A stretch of DNA of 64,000 bases from Roseateles hydrophilus (GCF_026712245.1 NZ_JAPPUY010000003.1:558001-622000), one strand, 5' to 3'; positions 16,698-24,905 are shown, numbered from the stretch's first letter. Numbers and translations are program-made. Notes: generated from the sequence alone by a model not told the origin.

Positions 16698-17017
16698 AGC
16701 TGCCGCATGGCGCGGGTTGGGCGCAGGCGCGCGGGCAGACCTAATGCTTCGTGTCCCCCGGCCCGCTGCGCGGACCTCCTCCTTTACCTTCGCATCAGGC
16801 CTACCCGCACTCCTGCTCAGCGTTGTAGTCGGTCTTCTCCGCGAAACACAGATGGTGGAGAAGCCGCGTCCAGGCGCACAACGGGCTCGTCGAGGGTCAG
16901 TATGCATGCGCGAACATGTTGGGGTTGCCACCCCAACCTACCGAGCTAGCCGTGGGGTACTAGTCGTTGGGGTTCACTGCGTTCACCCCTACCTACTGCG
17001 GGGGGATGTGGCAGCGG
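16698..17017. other. Gene-free 320-bp spacer with REP-like palindromes
   Basis: No convincing coding sequence is present between the LytTR regulator and the converging HEPN-like gene. Base composition is less GC-rich than the flanks. The only structure seen is the hairpin pair described at 16918-17000. Confidence 0.6.
16918..17000. repeat. REP-like double hairpin
   Basis: The first palindrome is GTTGGGGT-tgcc-ACCCCAAC (16918-16937, perfect 8-bp arms). A second related one reads GTTGGGGT, 11 nt, ACCCCTAC (about 16966-16993). Short GTTGGGGT...ACCCCAAC palindromes of this kind recur between genes in many proteobacteria, so this is probably an extragenic repeat rather than a terminator; there is no T-run. 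Confidence 0.5.
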
Positions 17018-17716
17018 TCAGGTCTCGCCGCGTTCATAGAAGCGATCAAAGAGTTGTTGTCCCCACTGAAAGGACGGATCTTCGGCAACACCGGCGTCAA
17101 GGAACTTAGCGAGATCAACCGCGAGTCGCGCGACAGGGTTCTCAGCGAAGAACTGTTCAGCTCGGTCTTGGGCAGCTTCTGAGTCACTGGGCCTATTGCC
17201 GGCGGCACTCATGAGAGCTGGAGAAGCCTTGTTGTGTACGACGAGATTGCGCACGGCTTTGCACTGGAGTGCAGCGTTGCGCAGCCGCGCTGCTACAGAA
17301 ACCCCAAGCAATGGAAGAAGGACGTCAATCTTCGTGTCGAAGTCCGATCCGCGCAGGGCGTCGGTGATGGTCCCGGCAGAGAAGCCGCGAATTCGGAGAA
17401 GTATGCGGATCAAGGCATTGACTTCGCCCTCGATCAAAGTGAACAGAAGTACGACACCCGACTTTGCTTCACCCTCATTCAGGCAGTGCTCGATTAGCCG
17501 CATCTCCTCTTCAACTCTAGTGACCAGAATCTCAAACGCGTCGTCGTGCGATTTTCCAAGGCCAATCAATGCGTCAAAGAATTTTTCCCGCGTAACGGTT
17601 TCTGGATCGATGCGGCCGCTGTGAATCATCCGGGCGAGCGGCAGGATCACCATGGCAAAGAGCATGTGGCTTTGCTCTGCCTTGGATACGAACTCAACAA
17701 CGTTGTCCGTGGGCAT
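17018..17716 (-). CDS. HEPN-like domain protein (candidate RNase/toxin or defence gene)
   Basis: 232 residues from ATG 17716, 17 nt after the telA stop. It is almost wholly helical. The stretch LFTLIEGEVNALIRILLRIRG, then DFDTKIDVLLPLLG, then KAVRNLVVHNK looks like a HEPN four-helix domain. RNLVVH (Arg156-His161) fits the R-x4-6-H catalytic motif, here in the common R-N-x3-H form, of HEPN ribonucleases. Assignment is by motif and helix pattern only. The gene is visibly less GC-rich than its neighbours, suggesting transfer. No antitoxin-like partner (MNT or similar) is adjacent. No good Shine-Dalgarno is seen, so the start is uncertain. Confidence 0.6.
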   Translation of the reverse strand: MPTDNVVEFVSKAEQSHMLFAMVILPLARMIHSGRIDPETVTREKFFDALIGLGKSHDDAFEILVTRVEEEMRLIEHCLNEGEAKSGVVLLFTLIEGEVNALIRILLRIRGFSAGTITDALRGSDFDTKIDVLLPLLGVSVAARLRNAALQCKAVRNLVVHNKASPALMSAAGNRPSDSEAAQDRAEQFFAENPVARLAVDLAKFLDAGVAEDPSFQWGQQLFDRFYERGET

Positions 17717-17733
17717 GCTGGCAAAGATGACGT

Positions 17734-18930
17734 TTAAAGCCTCACCGGCCCCGCCACACCCCCACCCGCCACCGCCTCTCGCGCCTGCTGCTGCCGCGTC
17801 CGGTCCACATAGCTGTCCGCCCGCTGCAGCTGCGCCTCGATGAGCTTGTTGTTGGCGCCCATCGTCGCAATCGCCTTGGACCGGAAGTTGTCCATCGCGT
17901 CCATGGCCTGGAAGGTCTGGTCGAACATGGACTGGATCTGCTCGATGCCCAGCATGGGGTTGGACGCGAACTCGGCCGTCTGGTCGACGTGCTGGTTCAG
18001 CGCCTGGCCGGTCTGGTTGATGAGGTTGCCGATGGTCGCGTTGACGCCTTGCAGCATCTTCATGACCTCGATCTGGTTGCCGGTGGCGCGCGCCACCGTC
18101 TGCGCGACGGCCAGCGCGCTCATGCCGGTGGTGGCCACGCGGTCGCAGCCGATCATCATTTCGCGGCCGGTCTTCTTCAGCACGTCCAGCGCCAGGTAGC
18201 CATTCACGCAGACGGCCTGCTGGGTCTGGATGTCGGCGAGGTTCTGGCGCGCGTAGAACAGCACTTCCTGCTCCAGCGCCTTGGCCTTCAGCGGGTCGGT
18301 GCCTTTCAGCTGCTCCACGCGCTCGGCCAGCCGCGTGTCCAGCGTGCGGGCGAAGCGGGCGGCGGCGGCGAGGGACTGCATCGCGTCCCACAGCTTGGTG
18401 CGCGTGGCCTCGATGTCGATGACGTCCTTCTGGATGCCGTCCTTGGCCGCGTAGAGCTGCGTCATGCTGGTCTGCAGCTGGCTGGCGGCGCTCTCGAACT
18501 TGCGGAAGTAGGCCTCCAGCTTGTTGCCGAACGGGATCAGCCCCAGCAGCTTGCGCGGCTGCAGCAGGTCGCCGTCCTTGCCGGGGTTCAGCTCGTCCAG
18601 CTGCGCGCGGATGGCGTTGATGGCCTGGTAGGCCGGCGTGTCCGTCGCGCCGACAAAGTTGCGCTGCATCAGGCTGCCTTGCATCAGGCTGGCGGCGAGG
18701 CTGATCTCCTGGCGGCCGAGCTGGAAGGCGCTGTCGAGCTTCTGCTTGAACGGCTCGCTGTGCAGGTCTTCCTTCTCCAGCGCGTCGATGAATCGGCGCA
18801 CCTGCTCGTCGACCTGGTTGGCGAGTTCGGGCTTCAGCGGCACGGCCTCGACGGCCTGCGGCGCCTCGACCGGCGTGATGACCTCCGGCGGCGTCAGCGT
18901 GAAGGCGGGCTTGGTGGTGATGTCGCTCAT
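17734..18930 (-). CDS. telA: TelA family toxic anion resistance protein
   Basis: 398 residues, soluble and helix-rich throughout. It carries the TelA/YaaN hallmarks: PFGNKLEAYFRKFESAASQLQ, AAKDGIQKDVIDIEATRTKLWDAMQ, the LEQEVLFYARQNLADIQTQQAVCVNGYLALDVLKKTGREMM core and NLINQTGQALNQHVDQTAEFASNPMLGIEQIQSMFDQTFQAMD. TelA members are linked to tellurite and other envelope or anion stress, but the biochemical activity is unknown. The start overlaps the preceding XpaC-like gene as ATGA, so the two are coupled. A Pro-rich N-terminal tail (about 1-30) precedes the domain. Confidence 0.9.
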   Translation of the reverse strand: MSDITTKPAFTLTPPEVITPVEAPQAVEAVPLKPELANQVDEQVRRFIDALEKEDLHSEPFKQKLDSAFQLGRQEISLAASLMQGSLMQRNFVGATDTPAYQAINAIRAQLDELNPGKDGDLLQPRKLLGLIPFGNKLEAYFRKFESAASQLQTSMTQLYAAKDGIQKDVIDIEATRTKLWDAMQSLAAAARFARTLDTRLAERVEQLKGTDPLKAKALEQEVLFYARQNLADIQTQQAVCVNGYLALDVLKKTGREMMIGCDRVATTGMSALAVAQTVARATGNQIEVMKMLQGVNATIGNLINQTGQALNQHVDQTAEFASNPMLGIEQIQSMFDQTFQAMDAMDNFRSKAIATMGANNKLIEAQLQRADSYVDRTRQQQAREAVAGGGVAGPVRL

Positions 18931-19577
18931 GGGTGCTTGGCTCCGAACTTCTGTTTGAGGAATTCGCTGTGGCGCAGGAAGGCCTGAGCGTCCTGCCCGG
19001 CCAGGTCATCGCCCAGCTGCTCGACCTTGGCCTCCAGCTCGGTCAGCACACCTTCGAAGGTGGCCTGCGCCGTCATGCCGTTGCTGAGCAGCTTCTTGGT
19101 CGCGAACTGCGGTGGGATGCTGAGGTAGGTGTTCAGCGCATCGGGCAGGTAGCTGATGGCGATGTGGCGCGCATGGAAGCTCTCCTGCAGCGGCAACTGG
19201 CCCTTGCTGCGCTCCCACTGGTCCAGCAGGCCTTCGAGCTTGCCGCACAGGTTCTGGATGCGCGTGGCCAGGGCACCGGGGATGCGGTTGCCGGGGTTGT
19301 GCTCGGTGAGCCGCCGCACGCCGGACAGCGCCCGGCCCATGGCCTCGCGGGCGTCGCCCTCGTCCTTGAACTGCAGCGCCTCCCACTCGGCTTCCTTGAA
19401 GCTGGGCCATCCCCACCACAGCGCGCCGACGACGAGGCCGCCCGCGTAGCCCAGCGCAGCCACGCCGAGGCCCAGGCCGGCCAACAGGCCTAGCGCCTTC
19501 AGCACCAGCACGCCGGTAGCGGCGAGCAGGCCGCACCAGTTGGCCGGTGCGTTGAGCCATCGAAACAAGGCGCTCAT
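18927..19577 (-). CDS. XpaC-like membrane protein of the telA operon
   Basis: 216 residues. Two adjacent hydrophobic stretches (about 12-32 and 36-55) are followed by a soluble helical domain (about 60-216) with YLPDALNTYLSIPPQFATKK and LSNGMTAQATFEGVLTELEAKVEQL. The topology, the YLPDALNTYL motif and the link to telA resemble XpaC (5-bromo-4-chloroindolyl phosphate hydrolysis) family proteins, which pair with TelA in firmicutes; this match is from memory. It is coupled by 4-bp overlaps at both ends (19574-19577 and 18927-18930). Confidence 0.65.
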   Translation of the reverse strand: MSALFRWLNAPANWCGLLAATGVLVLKALGLLAGLGLGVAALGYAGGLVVGALWWGWPSFKEAEWEALQFKDEGDAREAMGRALSGVRRLTEHNPGNRIPGALATRIQNLCGKLEGLLDQWERSKGQLPLQESFHARHIAISYLPDALNTYLSIPPQFATKKLLSNGMTAQATFEGVLTELEAKVEQLGDDLAGQDAQAFLRHSEFLKQKFGAKHP

Positions 19578-21217
19578 TGGTAGCTGCGAATGTCTTTGAA
19601 CACCGCGTAGAGCGGCGTCTTGCGCGCGTCGAACACGCGGCCGCCGGTGATGGACACCAGCTGCTTCAGGTCGCCCTCGGCGGCGTCGCCGTACAGCACC
19701 ATGAAGACGGGGATGCCGCGCACGTCCTCGGGCAGTTGCTCGTAAGCCTGCTTGAATGCATCGAGGTTGCGGCCCACGGTGTTCTTGCCGTCGGTGAAGG
19801 CGACCACCGAGTACTGATAGTCGGGGTTGAGCTTGCGCTGCTCCAGCATGTGGTTGAGCGCGGCCAGCACCGAGTCGTACAGCGCCGTGCCGCCGGCCAT
19901 GCGCAGGCTGTCGGCGCTGTCACGCACTCGTTGCAGCTCGGCTTTCTTGGCGTCGGTGTCGGCCTGCGGCGCCACACCCTTGGCGACCCGCGTGCCGGCC
20001 GGGATCTCGAACAGCACCGGCTCGCGCGGCCGGTCGCTGAAGGGCAGGAACCACAGCTTCTCGCGGTTGGTCAGCTTGGCAACGCGGCCGGTCAGCGACA
20101 CGTCGGCGCCAGCCAGGTAGTGAATCGCTTCGACGAGCTGCTCGCGCCGCTGGCCCTGCATGCTGCCGCTGGTGTCCAGCACGAAGGTGCTGGCGATGGG
20201 CTTGCGGAACTCGTTCAAGTAGGCGTCAATGAGGCCGTCGGCCAGCTGGCGGTCGGGCGAGAACGGCAGCTCCACCTGGAAGCCGCGCGCGGGCAGCAGG
20301 TCGGCGACCTGCGCGGCCAGCTCGGCCTTCATCGGCCGGCGCAGTGTCTGGCGTGCCAGCCACAGCTGGGCCGTGTCGCCCTTGAGGTACTCGACGACCT
20401 TCAGGTAGTCGGCGCGTTTGGCGTCGTTCAGCAGCATGAACGGGTAGTCGGCTGTCGACACGCCTTCGAACGGGTAGATCAGGTGCAGCTTCTCGCGCAG
20501 CTTGCCGCTGGCGTTCAGGCTGAGCAGCCAGCTCTCGTAGTTGATGAAGGCGTTGGCGCGCGTGCCCTGCTGCCTGGTGAACTGCTCGGCGAGATACGTG
20601 GAGTTGTCGCCCACGATCTTGTAGCCGGTCAGGAAGTCGGCAATCGCCTGGCGGTCCACGTCCGCGGCGGTCAGCGCCTCGCCCTTGCCACCGGCAGCCG
20701 CCACCACGCCCAGCAGCGCCATGAAGCCCTGGTTGCTGGTGGCCGGGTTGCTCAGTGCGTAGCGCAGCTCGCCGCGCTTGGCGGCCTTGGTGATGTCAGC
20801 CCAGGTCAGCTTGGCGTCGGGCTTGTTCCAGCCGAAGCGCGCCGCGTCGCTTTCGCTGACGCCCACCGCGATGGGCGACAGCATGATCTTTTCCTGCAGC
20901 TTCACGCGCCCTTGGCCGGCGGCGTCGCTGAGCAGGTACTTGGCGTTGGCGAACCAGGCGGCGTCGGCGGTCGATCCGCTCAGCACCTCCTGCGTGCTCT
21001 CCATCGTGCCGCCGAAGCGGAAATGCACGGCCACGCCGGTGGCCGCCTCGATCTGCGCGGCCAGCGGCTCCAGGTCCTTGAGGTCGCTGGTGGCCAGCAC
21101 CTGCAGCGTCGTCTTCGGGGCGGCAGGCGCTGCGGCGGGGGGCGCCGGCTCGTCACGCCTGCTGCAGGCGGTGAGCGCGGCGGCGGCCAGCAGCACGAGG
21201 GCGAGGCGTCGCATCAT
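19574..21217 (-). CDS. Lipoprotein with solute-binding-like domain fused to a VWA domain
   Basis: 547 residues. A lipoprotein signal (MRRLALVLLAAAALTAC) gives lipidation at the Cys near residue 18. The first half (about 35-300) looks like a family 1 periplasmic binding protein: LQVLATSDLKDLEPLAAQIEAATGV and VHFRFGGTMESTQEVLSGSTADAAWFAN. The second half is a VWA domain with a MIDAS motif DTSGS (about 345-349, FVLDTSGSMQG) followed by ALNHMLEQR and FTDGKNTVGRN. It would bind a ligand and a metal-dependent partner at the envelope. Coupled by ATGA overlaps to both neighbours. Confidence 0.85.
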   Translation of the reverse strand: MMRRLALVLLAAAALTACSRRDEPAPPAAAPAAPKTTLQVLATSDLKDLEPLAAQIEAATGVAVHFRFGGTMESTQEVLSGSTADAAWFANAKYLLSDAAGQGRVKLQEKIMLSPIAVGVSESDAARFGWNKPDAKLTWADITKAAKRGELRYALSNPATSNQGFMALLGVVAAAGGKGEALTAADVDRQAIADFLTGYKIVGDNSTYLAEQFTRQQGTRANAFINYESWLLSLNASGKLREKLHLIYPFEGVSTADYPFMLLNDAKRADYLKVVEYLKGDTAQLWLARQTLRRPMKAELAAQVADLLPARGFQVELPFSPDRQLADGLIDAYLNEFRKPIASTFVLDTSGSMQGQRREQLVEAIHYLAGADVSLTGRVAKLTNREKLWFLPFSDRPREPVLFEIPAGTRVAKGVAPQADTDAKKAELQRVRDSADSLRMAGGTALYDSVLAALNHMLEQRKLNPDYQYSVVAFTDGKNTVGRNLDAFKQAYEQLPEDVRGIPVFMVLYGDAAEGDLKQLVSITGGRVFDARKTPLYAVFKDIRSYQ

Positions 21218-22338
21218 TGGTTCATCTCCCGGCTCACGGTGTCGATCATCTCGAACATCAGGTCGAAGCCCGGCGGGTCCACCACCTGGCGCAGCTGCGT
21301 GTCCACGGCCAGGCCGGCCTGCTGGGCCGTGGCGGCAAATGCGGCCGGGTCGCCGGTGCGAAAGCCCAGCTCCAGCGCAATGGCCTGCAGCGCCTTGTTC
21401 GTGGCCAGCAGCTCGGCCAGCTTGCGGCCGCGCTCGTTCATGGCCACGATGACCAGCTTGTTGACGATGGTGGGCTGCGGGTACATCAGCACCATCTCCG
21501 GCCGCAGCCCGCCGCCGGCCTTCTGCGCCTGGGCCAGCATCTGGCTCTCGTAGATGAAGGCCAGCGGCGTCTTGCCCATGCCGATGGACAGGTAGTCATC
21601 GAAGGCGCCGTTGACGTAGTTCTCCTGGAAGCCCTGGCGCTTGAACAGCTCGGCCAGCGTCAGCGCCAGCTCGTTGCCGCGCGCGCGGTCGCTGACGACC
21701 TCGCCATTGAGCGCCTGCGAGGTCAGCGCCAGGTACATCGCCGCCGAGTTGCTGCGGCGGATGTCTGTCGTCGACACCAGCACGCTGCGCGACACGGCGT
21801 AGTCGCCGCTGTCCTTCAGGTCACGCCAGCGCTTCTTGGCCAGCATGGCCTCGGTCAGCTTCTCCATGTCCAGGCCGTAGACCTTGGGCGCCATGGGCTG
21901 GGCCATGCGGTTGGCGACGAGGATCCTGGCCACCGGCTCCCAGGACGCCACCACCAGCGGCGTGTGGAAGGGGGAGCTCTGCGTGGCCGGCTTGTTGGCC
22001 TTGCGCGCGGCGTCCAGGATCATGTTGGCGGCCACCACGCCGCTGGCGAAGAAGAAGTCCGGCGCCTCGGCCAGCTTGCCCGCCATGTCGCGGCTGCCCA
22101 CGCGCTGGGCCTGCACCGGCAGGCGCTCGGCCGCCAGCAGGCGGGCCACCCGCTCGTCCTTGAAGAACGGGTCCATCTCCACGGTCACCAGGCCCTTGAG
22201 CGGCGCGGTCTGCGCGATGACGGTCTGCTCGTGCTCGAGCGCCTGGGTCTGCTGGTTGTTGCGCAGCGCCCAGAACAGTGCGCTGCCGAACAAGGCCAGC
22301 ACGACCAGCGTGCCGGCGATGCGCTTGGGGGTGTTCAT
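21214..22338 (-). CDS. Membrane-anchored solute-binding-like protein, first gene of the telA operon
   Basis: 374 residues from the ATG at 22338 (GGAGG and GAGACAAGCCC upstream); a longer frame to 22404 lacks support. A single N-terminal helix (GTLVVLALFGSALFWAL) anchors the protein. The rest resembles a periplasmic binding fold: VTVEMDPFFKDERVARLLA, FFFASGVVAANMILDAARK, LVVASWEPVARILVANRMA, FIYESQMLAQAQ and MVLMYPQPTIVNKLV. It may be a paralogue of the binding half of the next protein. Ligand unknown. It heads a fully overlapping operon with the VWA lipoprotein, XpaC-like protein and TelA. Confidence 0.7.
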   Translation of the reverse strand: MNTPKRIAGTLVVLALFGSALFWALRNNQQTQALEHEQTVIAQTAPLKGLVTVEMDPFFKDERVARLLAAERLPVQAQRVGSRDMAGKLAEAPDFFFASGVVAANMILDAARKANKPATQSSPFHTPLVVASWEPVARILVANRMAQPMAPKVYGLDMEKLTEAMLAKKRWRDLKDSGDYAVSRSVLVSTTDIRRSNSAAMYLALTSQALNGEVVSDRARGNELALTLAELFKRQGFQENYVNGAFDDYLSIGMGKTPLAFIYESQMLAQAQKAGGGLRPEMVLMYPQPTIVNKLVIVAMNERGRKLAELLATNKALQAIALELGFRTGDPAAFAATAQQAGLAVDTQLRQVVDPPGFDLMFEMIDTVSREMNQ

Positions 22339-22501
22339 CGGGCTTGTCTCGCCTCCTGCCATGTGGACAGGTGCGGAGTGTGCCCCCTCCCGGGGTACAG
22401 CCAAAAGTCAGGCCAGGGCAGGAATCACCTGAGGCCGGGCCTGAGCGTCCCTCATGCGGGACGCGCTTGCAGCGCTGCCGCTCCCGCGGCAGCGGCGGAG
22501 C

Positions 22502-23278
22502 TCACTTCTCGACGAATGCGCGCTCGATGACGTAGTCGCCCGGCGTCGTCGTGCTGCCTTCCTTGAAGCCGCGCACTTCCAGCATGGTCTGCATGTCCTT
22601 CAGCAGCGCCGGGCTGCCGCACAGCATGATGCGGTCGTTCTCCGGGTCCAGCGGCGGCAGGCCCAGGTCGGCCTGCAGCTTGCCGGTCTGGATCAGGTCG
22701 GTGATGCGGCCCATGTTCTTGTAGGACTCACGCGTCACGGTCGGGTAGTACATCAGCTGGTGGCTGGCGTACTCGCCGAGGAACTCGTGCTTGGGCAGGT
22801 CCACGGTGAGGTGGTCGTGGTAGGCCAGCTCGGCCACCTCGCGCACGCCGTGCACGATGATGACCTTCTCGAAGCGCTCGTACGTTTCCGGGTCGCGCAC
22901 GATGCTGATGAACGGCGCCAGGCCCGTGCCGCTGCCCAGCAGGTACAGGTTCTTGCCTGGCAGCAGGTAGTCGATCAGCAGCGTGCCCGTGGGCTTGCGG
23001 CCGACGATGATCTTGTCGCCCGGCTTGATGTGCTGCAGCTTGGAGGTCAGCGGGCCATCCGGCACCTTGATGCTCAGGAACTCGAGGTTCTCCTCGTAGT
23101 TGGCGCTGACGATGGAGTAGGCGCGCAGCAGCGGCTTCCCGTTGTCGCCGGTCAGGCCGATCATCGTGAAGTGGCCGTTGGAGAAACGCAGCGCCTGGTC
23201 GCGCGTGGTCGTGAAGCTGAACAGGCGGTCGGTCCAGTGATGGACGGTCAGGACGGTCTCTTCGTGGAAGGCACTCAT
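22502..23278 (-). CDS. fpr: Ferredoxin-NADP(+) reductase
   Basis: 258 residues from ATG 23278; the frame upstream to 23359 is not protein-like. FAD-binding motif RAYSIVSANYEENLEFLSIKV near 55-75 and NADP-binding LGSGTGLAPFISIVRDPETYERF near 113-135 define the bacterial Fpr subclass, which ends in a short aromatic-free tail (ERAFVEK). It exchanges electrons between NADPH and ferredoxin or flavodoxin and commonly belongs to oxidative-stress defence. It lies next to soxR on the same strand, 77 nt downstream, which fits redox control. Confidence 0.92.
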   Translation of the reverse strand: MSAFHEETVLTVHHWTDRLFSFTTTRDQALRFSNGHFTMIGLTGDNGKPLLRAYSIVSANYEENLEFLSIKVPDGPLTSKLQHIKPGDKIIVGRKPTGTLLIDYLLPGKNLYLLGSGTGLAPFISIVRDPETYERFEKVIIVHGVREVAELAYHDHLTVDLPKHEFLGEYASHQLMYYPTVTRESYKNMGRITDLIQTGKLQADLGLPPLDPENDRIMLCGSPALLKDMQTMLEVRGFKEGSTTTPGDYVIERAFVEK

Positions 23279-23355
23279 GGGCGCTCGCTGAGGTTCGGGT
23301 GACGGGTTAACCCGACATTTTCGCCGGGAACTGAGAAGCGGCAGTCGCGCAAGGG

Positions 23356-23853
23356 TCAACGCTCGGTTTCTATGCGCAGAAGCCTCGCGCCCACGCCGCT
23401 CGCGCCGGCCTCGTCCTGCGGGTTGTAGAGCGCGCAGGCCTTCAGCGACAGGCAGCCGCAGCCGATGCAGCCGGTGAGTCGCTCGCGCAGCTGTTGCAGC
23501 GCGGCGATGCGGGCATCCAGCAGCGGCGCCCAGCTGGCAGACAGGCGCGCCCAGTCGGCCTTGGTCGGTGTCCGACTGTCGGGCAGTGTGGCCAGCGCCG
23601 CCTTGATCTGCGGCAAGCTCAGCCCCACGGCCTGTGCCGCGCGGATGAAGGCCACGCGGCGCAGCACATGGCGCGGGTACTGGCGGTGGCCGCCGGGCGT
23701 GCGGCTACCGGCCAGCAGGCCCTCGGCCTCGTAGAAGCGCAGGGCGCTGGCCGCCACCCCGGCGCGCCGGGCCAGCTGGCTGATGGTCAGCGGCGCGCCC
23801 GCAGCCGGCCCGGCATCGCTGCTTGACTTCAAGTTAACTTCAACTTCGATCAT
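23356..23853 (-). CDS. soxR: Redox-sensitive MerR-family regulator SoxR
   Basis: 165 residues from ATG 23853 (an ATG at 23862 is also possible). The MerR HTH (about 22-60; LTISQLARRAGVAASALRFYEAEGLL) is followed by a dimerisation helix and the [2Fe-2S] cluster motif CIGCGCLSLKAC, Cys129, 132, 134 and 140, exactly the C-x2-C-x-C-x5-C spacing of SoxR. Oxidation of the cluster activates transcription from promoters with long spacers. The N-terminal codons (VEVNLK) overlap a SoxR box that serves the opposite gene, so the extreme N-terminus is unusual; no better downstream start is present. Confidence 0.92.
   Translation of the reverse strand: MIEVEVNLKSSSDAGPAAGAPLTISQLARRAGVAASALRFYEAEGLLAGSRTPGGHRQYPRHVLRRVAFIRAAQAVGLSLPQIKAALATLPDSRTPTKADWARLSASWAPLLDARIAALQQLRERLTGCIGCGCLSLKACALYNPQDEAGASGVGARLLRIETER
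23823..23853 (+). promoter_or_regulatory. SoxR box inside a long-spacer promoter
   Basis: TTGACT (23823-23828) and GATCAT (23848-23853) are separated by 19 bp, the over-long spacer typical of MerR/SoxR-activated promoters. The spacer contains TCAAGTTAACTT (23829-23840), identical to the core of the E. coli SoxR operator, inside a near-palindrome (TTCAAGTT/AACTTCAA, one mismatch). It points rightwards to the gene starting at 23884. Confidence 0.8.
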
Positions 23854-23883
23854 GGCGGCCATGTTCCCACGATTGGAGTTGCC

Positions 23884-24876
23884 ATGTTGATGACCCCCGC
23901 TGCCGCGCCCGCCACGCCGGCCCAGCTGCACCACCTGCTCGAGGCCGGCCAGGCCTGGTCCGCCACCTACCGTGGCCGCATGAGCAACCACCTGCCGATG
24001 GCCCAGCAGGCCTTGCTGGATCTGGGCGCCTCGGCCGAGCGGCTGCAGGCCTTCACCGAGGCGGAGGAGACGCATCTCGAGCCGCGTGATCCCGCGCGGC
24101 CGTCGCCCGTCGATGTCGCGCGTGACCTTGGCCGTCCGGACAGCGACGTTGCCTGGCGCGCGCATTTCGCCGGCCGTATCACCAAGCTCGGCTCACCTGC
24201 CGCGCTGCGCGAGGCCTTGCCGCTGCTGCTGCCGGGCGCCGGGGCGATCGCCTTCCACGGCCTGATCCGTACGGGCCACGCCGTGCTGGCCGGGCACGAC
24301 GGCGAACTGGCTGCGGGCCTGGCGCATTGGGCATCGAACGCCATGGCGCTGCCCACGGCCGACGGCGCGCCGCTGGCGCTGGCCGACTGGCTGCGGGCGC
24401 TGACGTCGCTGCCCCGCCCGGCTTACCCGGCCGGCAGCTTCATCAGCGACCGCATGCAGGCCGCGGGCGGCACGGCCGGCTTCGCATCCATCGCCGGACG
24501 GTTGCAGCACGGGCCCGGCACGCTGCGTGACCTCGCGCTGCTGGCTGCGCGCACCTATGCGGCCACCGGCAACTTCACCGTGCTGCACCTGCTGACCGCC
24601 TGCCACGCGATGACCGTGCTGCAGCCGGCGTGGCCCTCGCCCGAGCTGCCGCGCGGCTTCAGCGTCGCCGCCGCAGCCGGGCTGCTCGCCAGCGGCGCGG
24701 CGCCGTCATACGGGCTGGATGAGCTGCCCTGCCGTCCCTGGCCAGTGCTGATCACCGCCGCCTGCGAGCAGGACGACGCGCACGTCATCAAGCTCACCCA
24801 CGCCGCCTGGCGTCTGGACCGCCGGTGGCCGGACCCGGCCTGGCGTCGTGCCGTGCAGCGTGCCATTCCAGTTTGA
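23884..24876 (+). CDS. Questin oxidase-like protein (DUF4243 family)
   Basis: 330 residues. The motif YRGRMSNHLPMAQQALLDLGASAERLQAF near residues 28-57 is the signature of the questin oxidase-like family, named for the fungal Baeyer-Villiger-type enzyme GedK that opens an anthraquinone ring. Further conserved His-containing segments are FHGLIRTGHAVL (about 127) and FTVLHLLTACHAMTVL (about 235). The bacterial members' substrate is unknown; oxidation of a quinone-like compound is plausible. It starts about 30 nt after a SoxR-type promoter, so it is predicted to be induced by redox-cycling compounds. Confidence 0.8.
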   Translation: MLMTPAAAPATPAQLHHLLEAGQAWSATYRGRMSNHLPMAQQALLDLGASAERLQAFTEAEETHLEPRDPARPSPVDVARDLGRPDSDVAWRAHFAGRITKLGSPAALREALPLLLPGAGAIAFHGLIRTGHAVLAGHDGELAAGLAHWASNAMALPTADGAPLALADWLRALTSLPRPAYPAGSFISDRMQAAGGTAGFASIAGRLQHGPGTLRDLALLAARTYAATGNFTVLHLLTACHAMTVLQPAWPSPELPRGFSVAAAAGLLASGAAPSYGLDELPCRPWPVLITAACEQDDAHVIKLTHAAWRLDRRWPDPAWRRAVQRAIPV

Positions 24877-24903
24877 TGGAATGCAAATTCCAGTATGCTG
24901 GAG
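24865..24903. promoter_or_regulatory. Two direct operator-like repeats before the XRE-cupin gene
   Basis: ATTCCAGTTTGATGGAAT (24865-24882, palindromic ATTCCA/TGGAAT) is followed 22 bp on by ATTCCAGTATGCTGGAGG (24887-24904, inner TCCAG/CTGGA). Spacing of two helical turns suits side-by-side dimers. TTTGAT (24872) and TATGCT (24894) may be the promoter elements they cover, which suggests autorepression. Confidence 0.6.
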
Positions 24904-24905
24904 GA

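Noticed and set aside
22473-22494. Perfect 9-bp hairpin CGCTGCCGC-tccc-GCGGCAGCG just after the ferredoxin reductase stop
   Set aside because: No T-run follows on the leftward strand, so I do not call it a rho-independent terminator, although it might slow 3' exonucleases.
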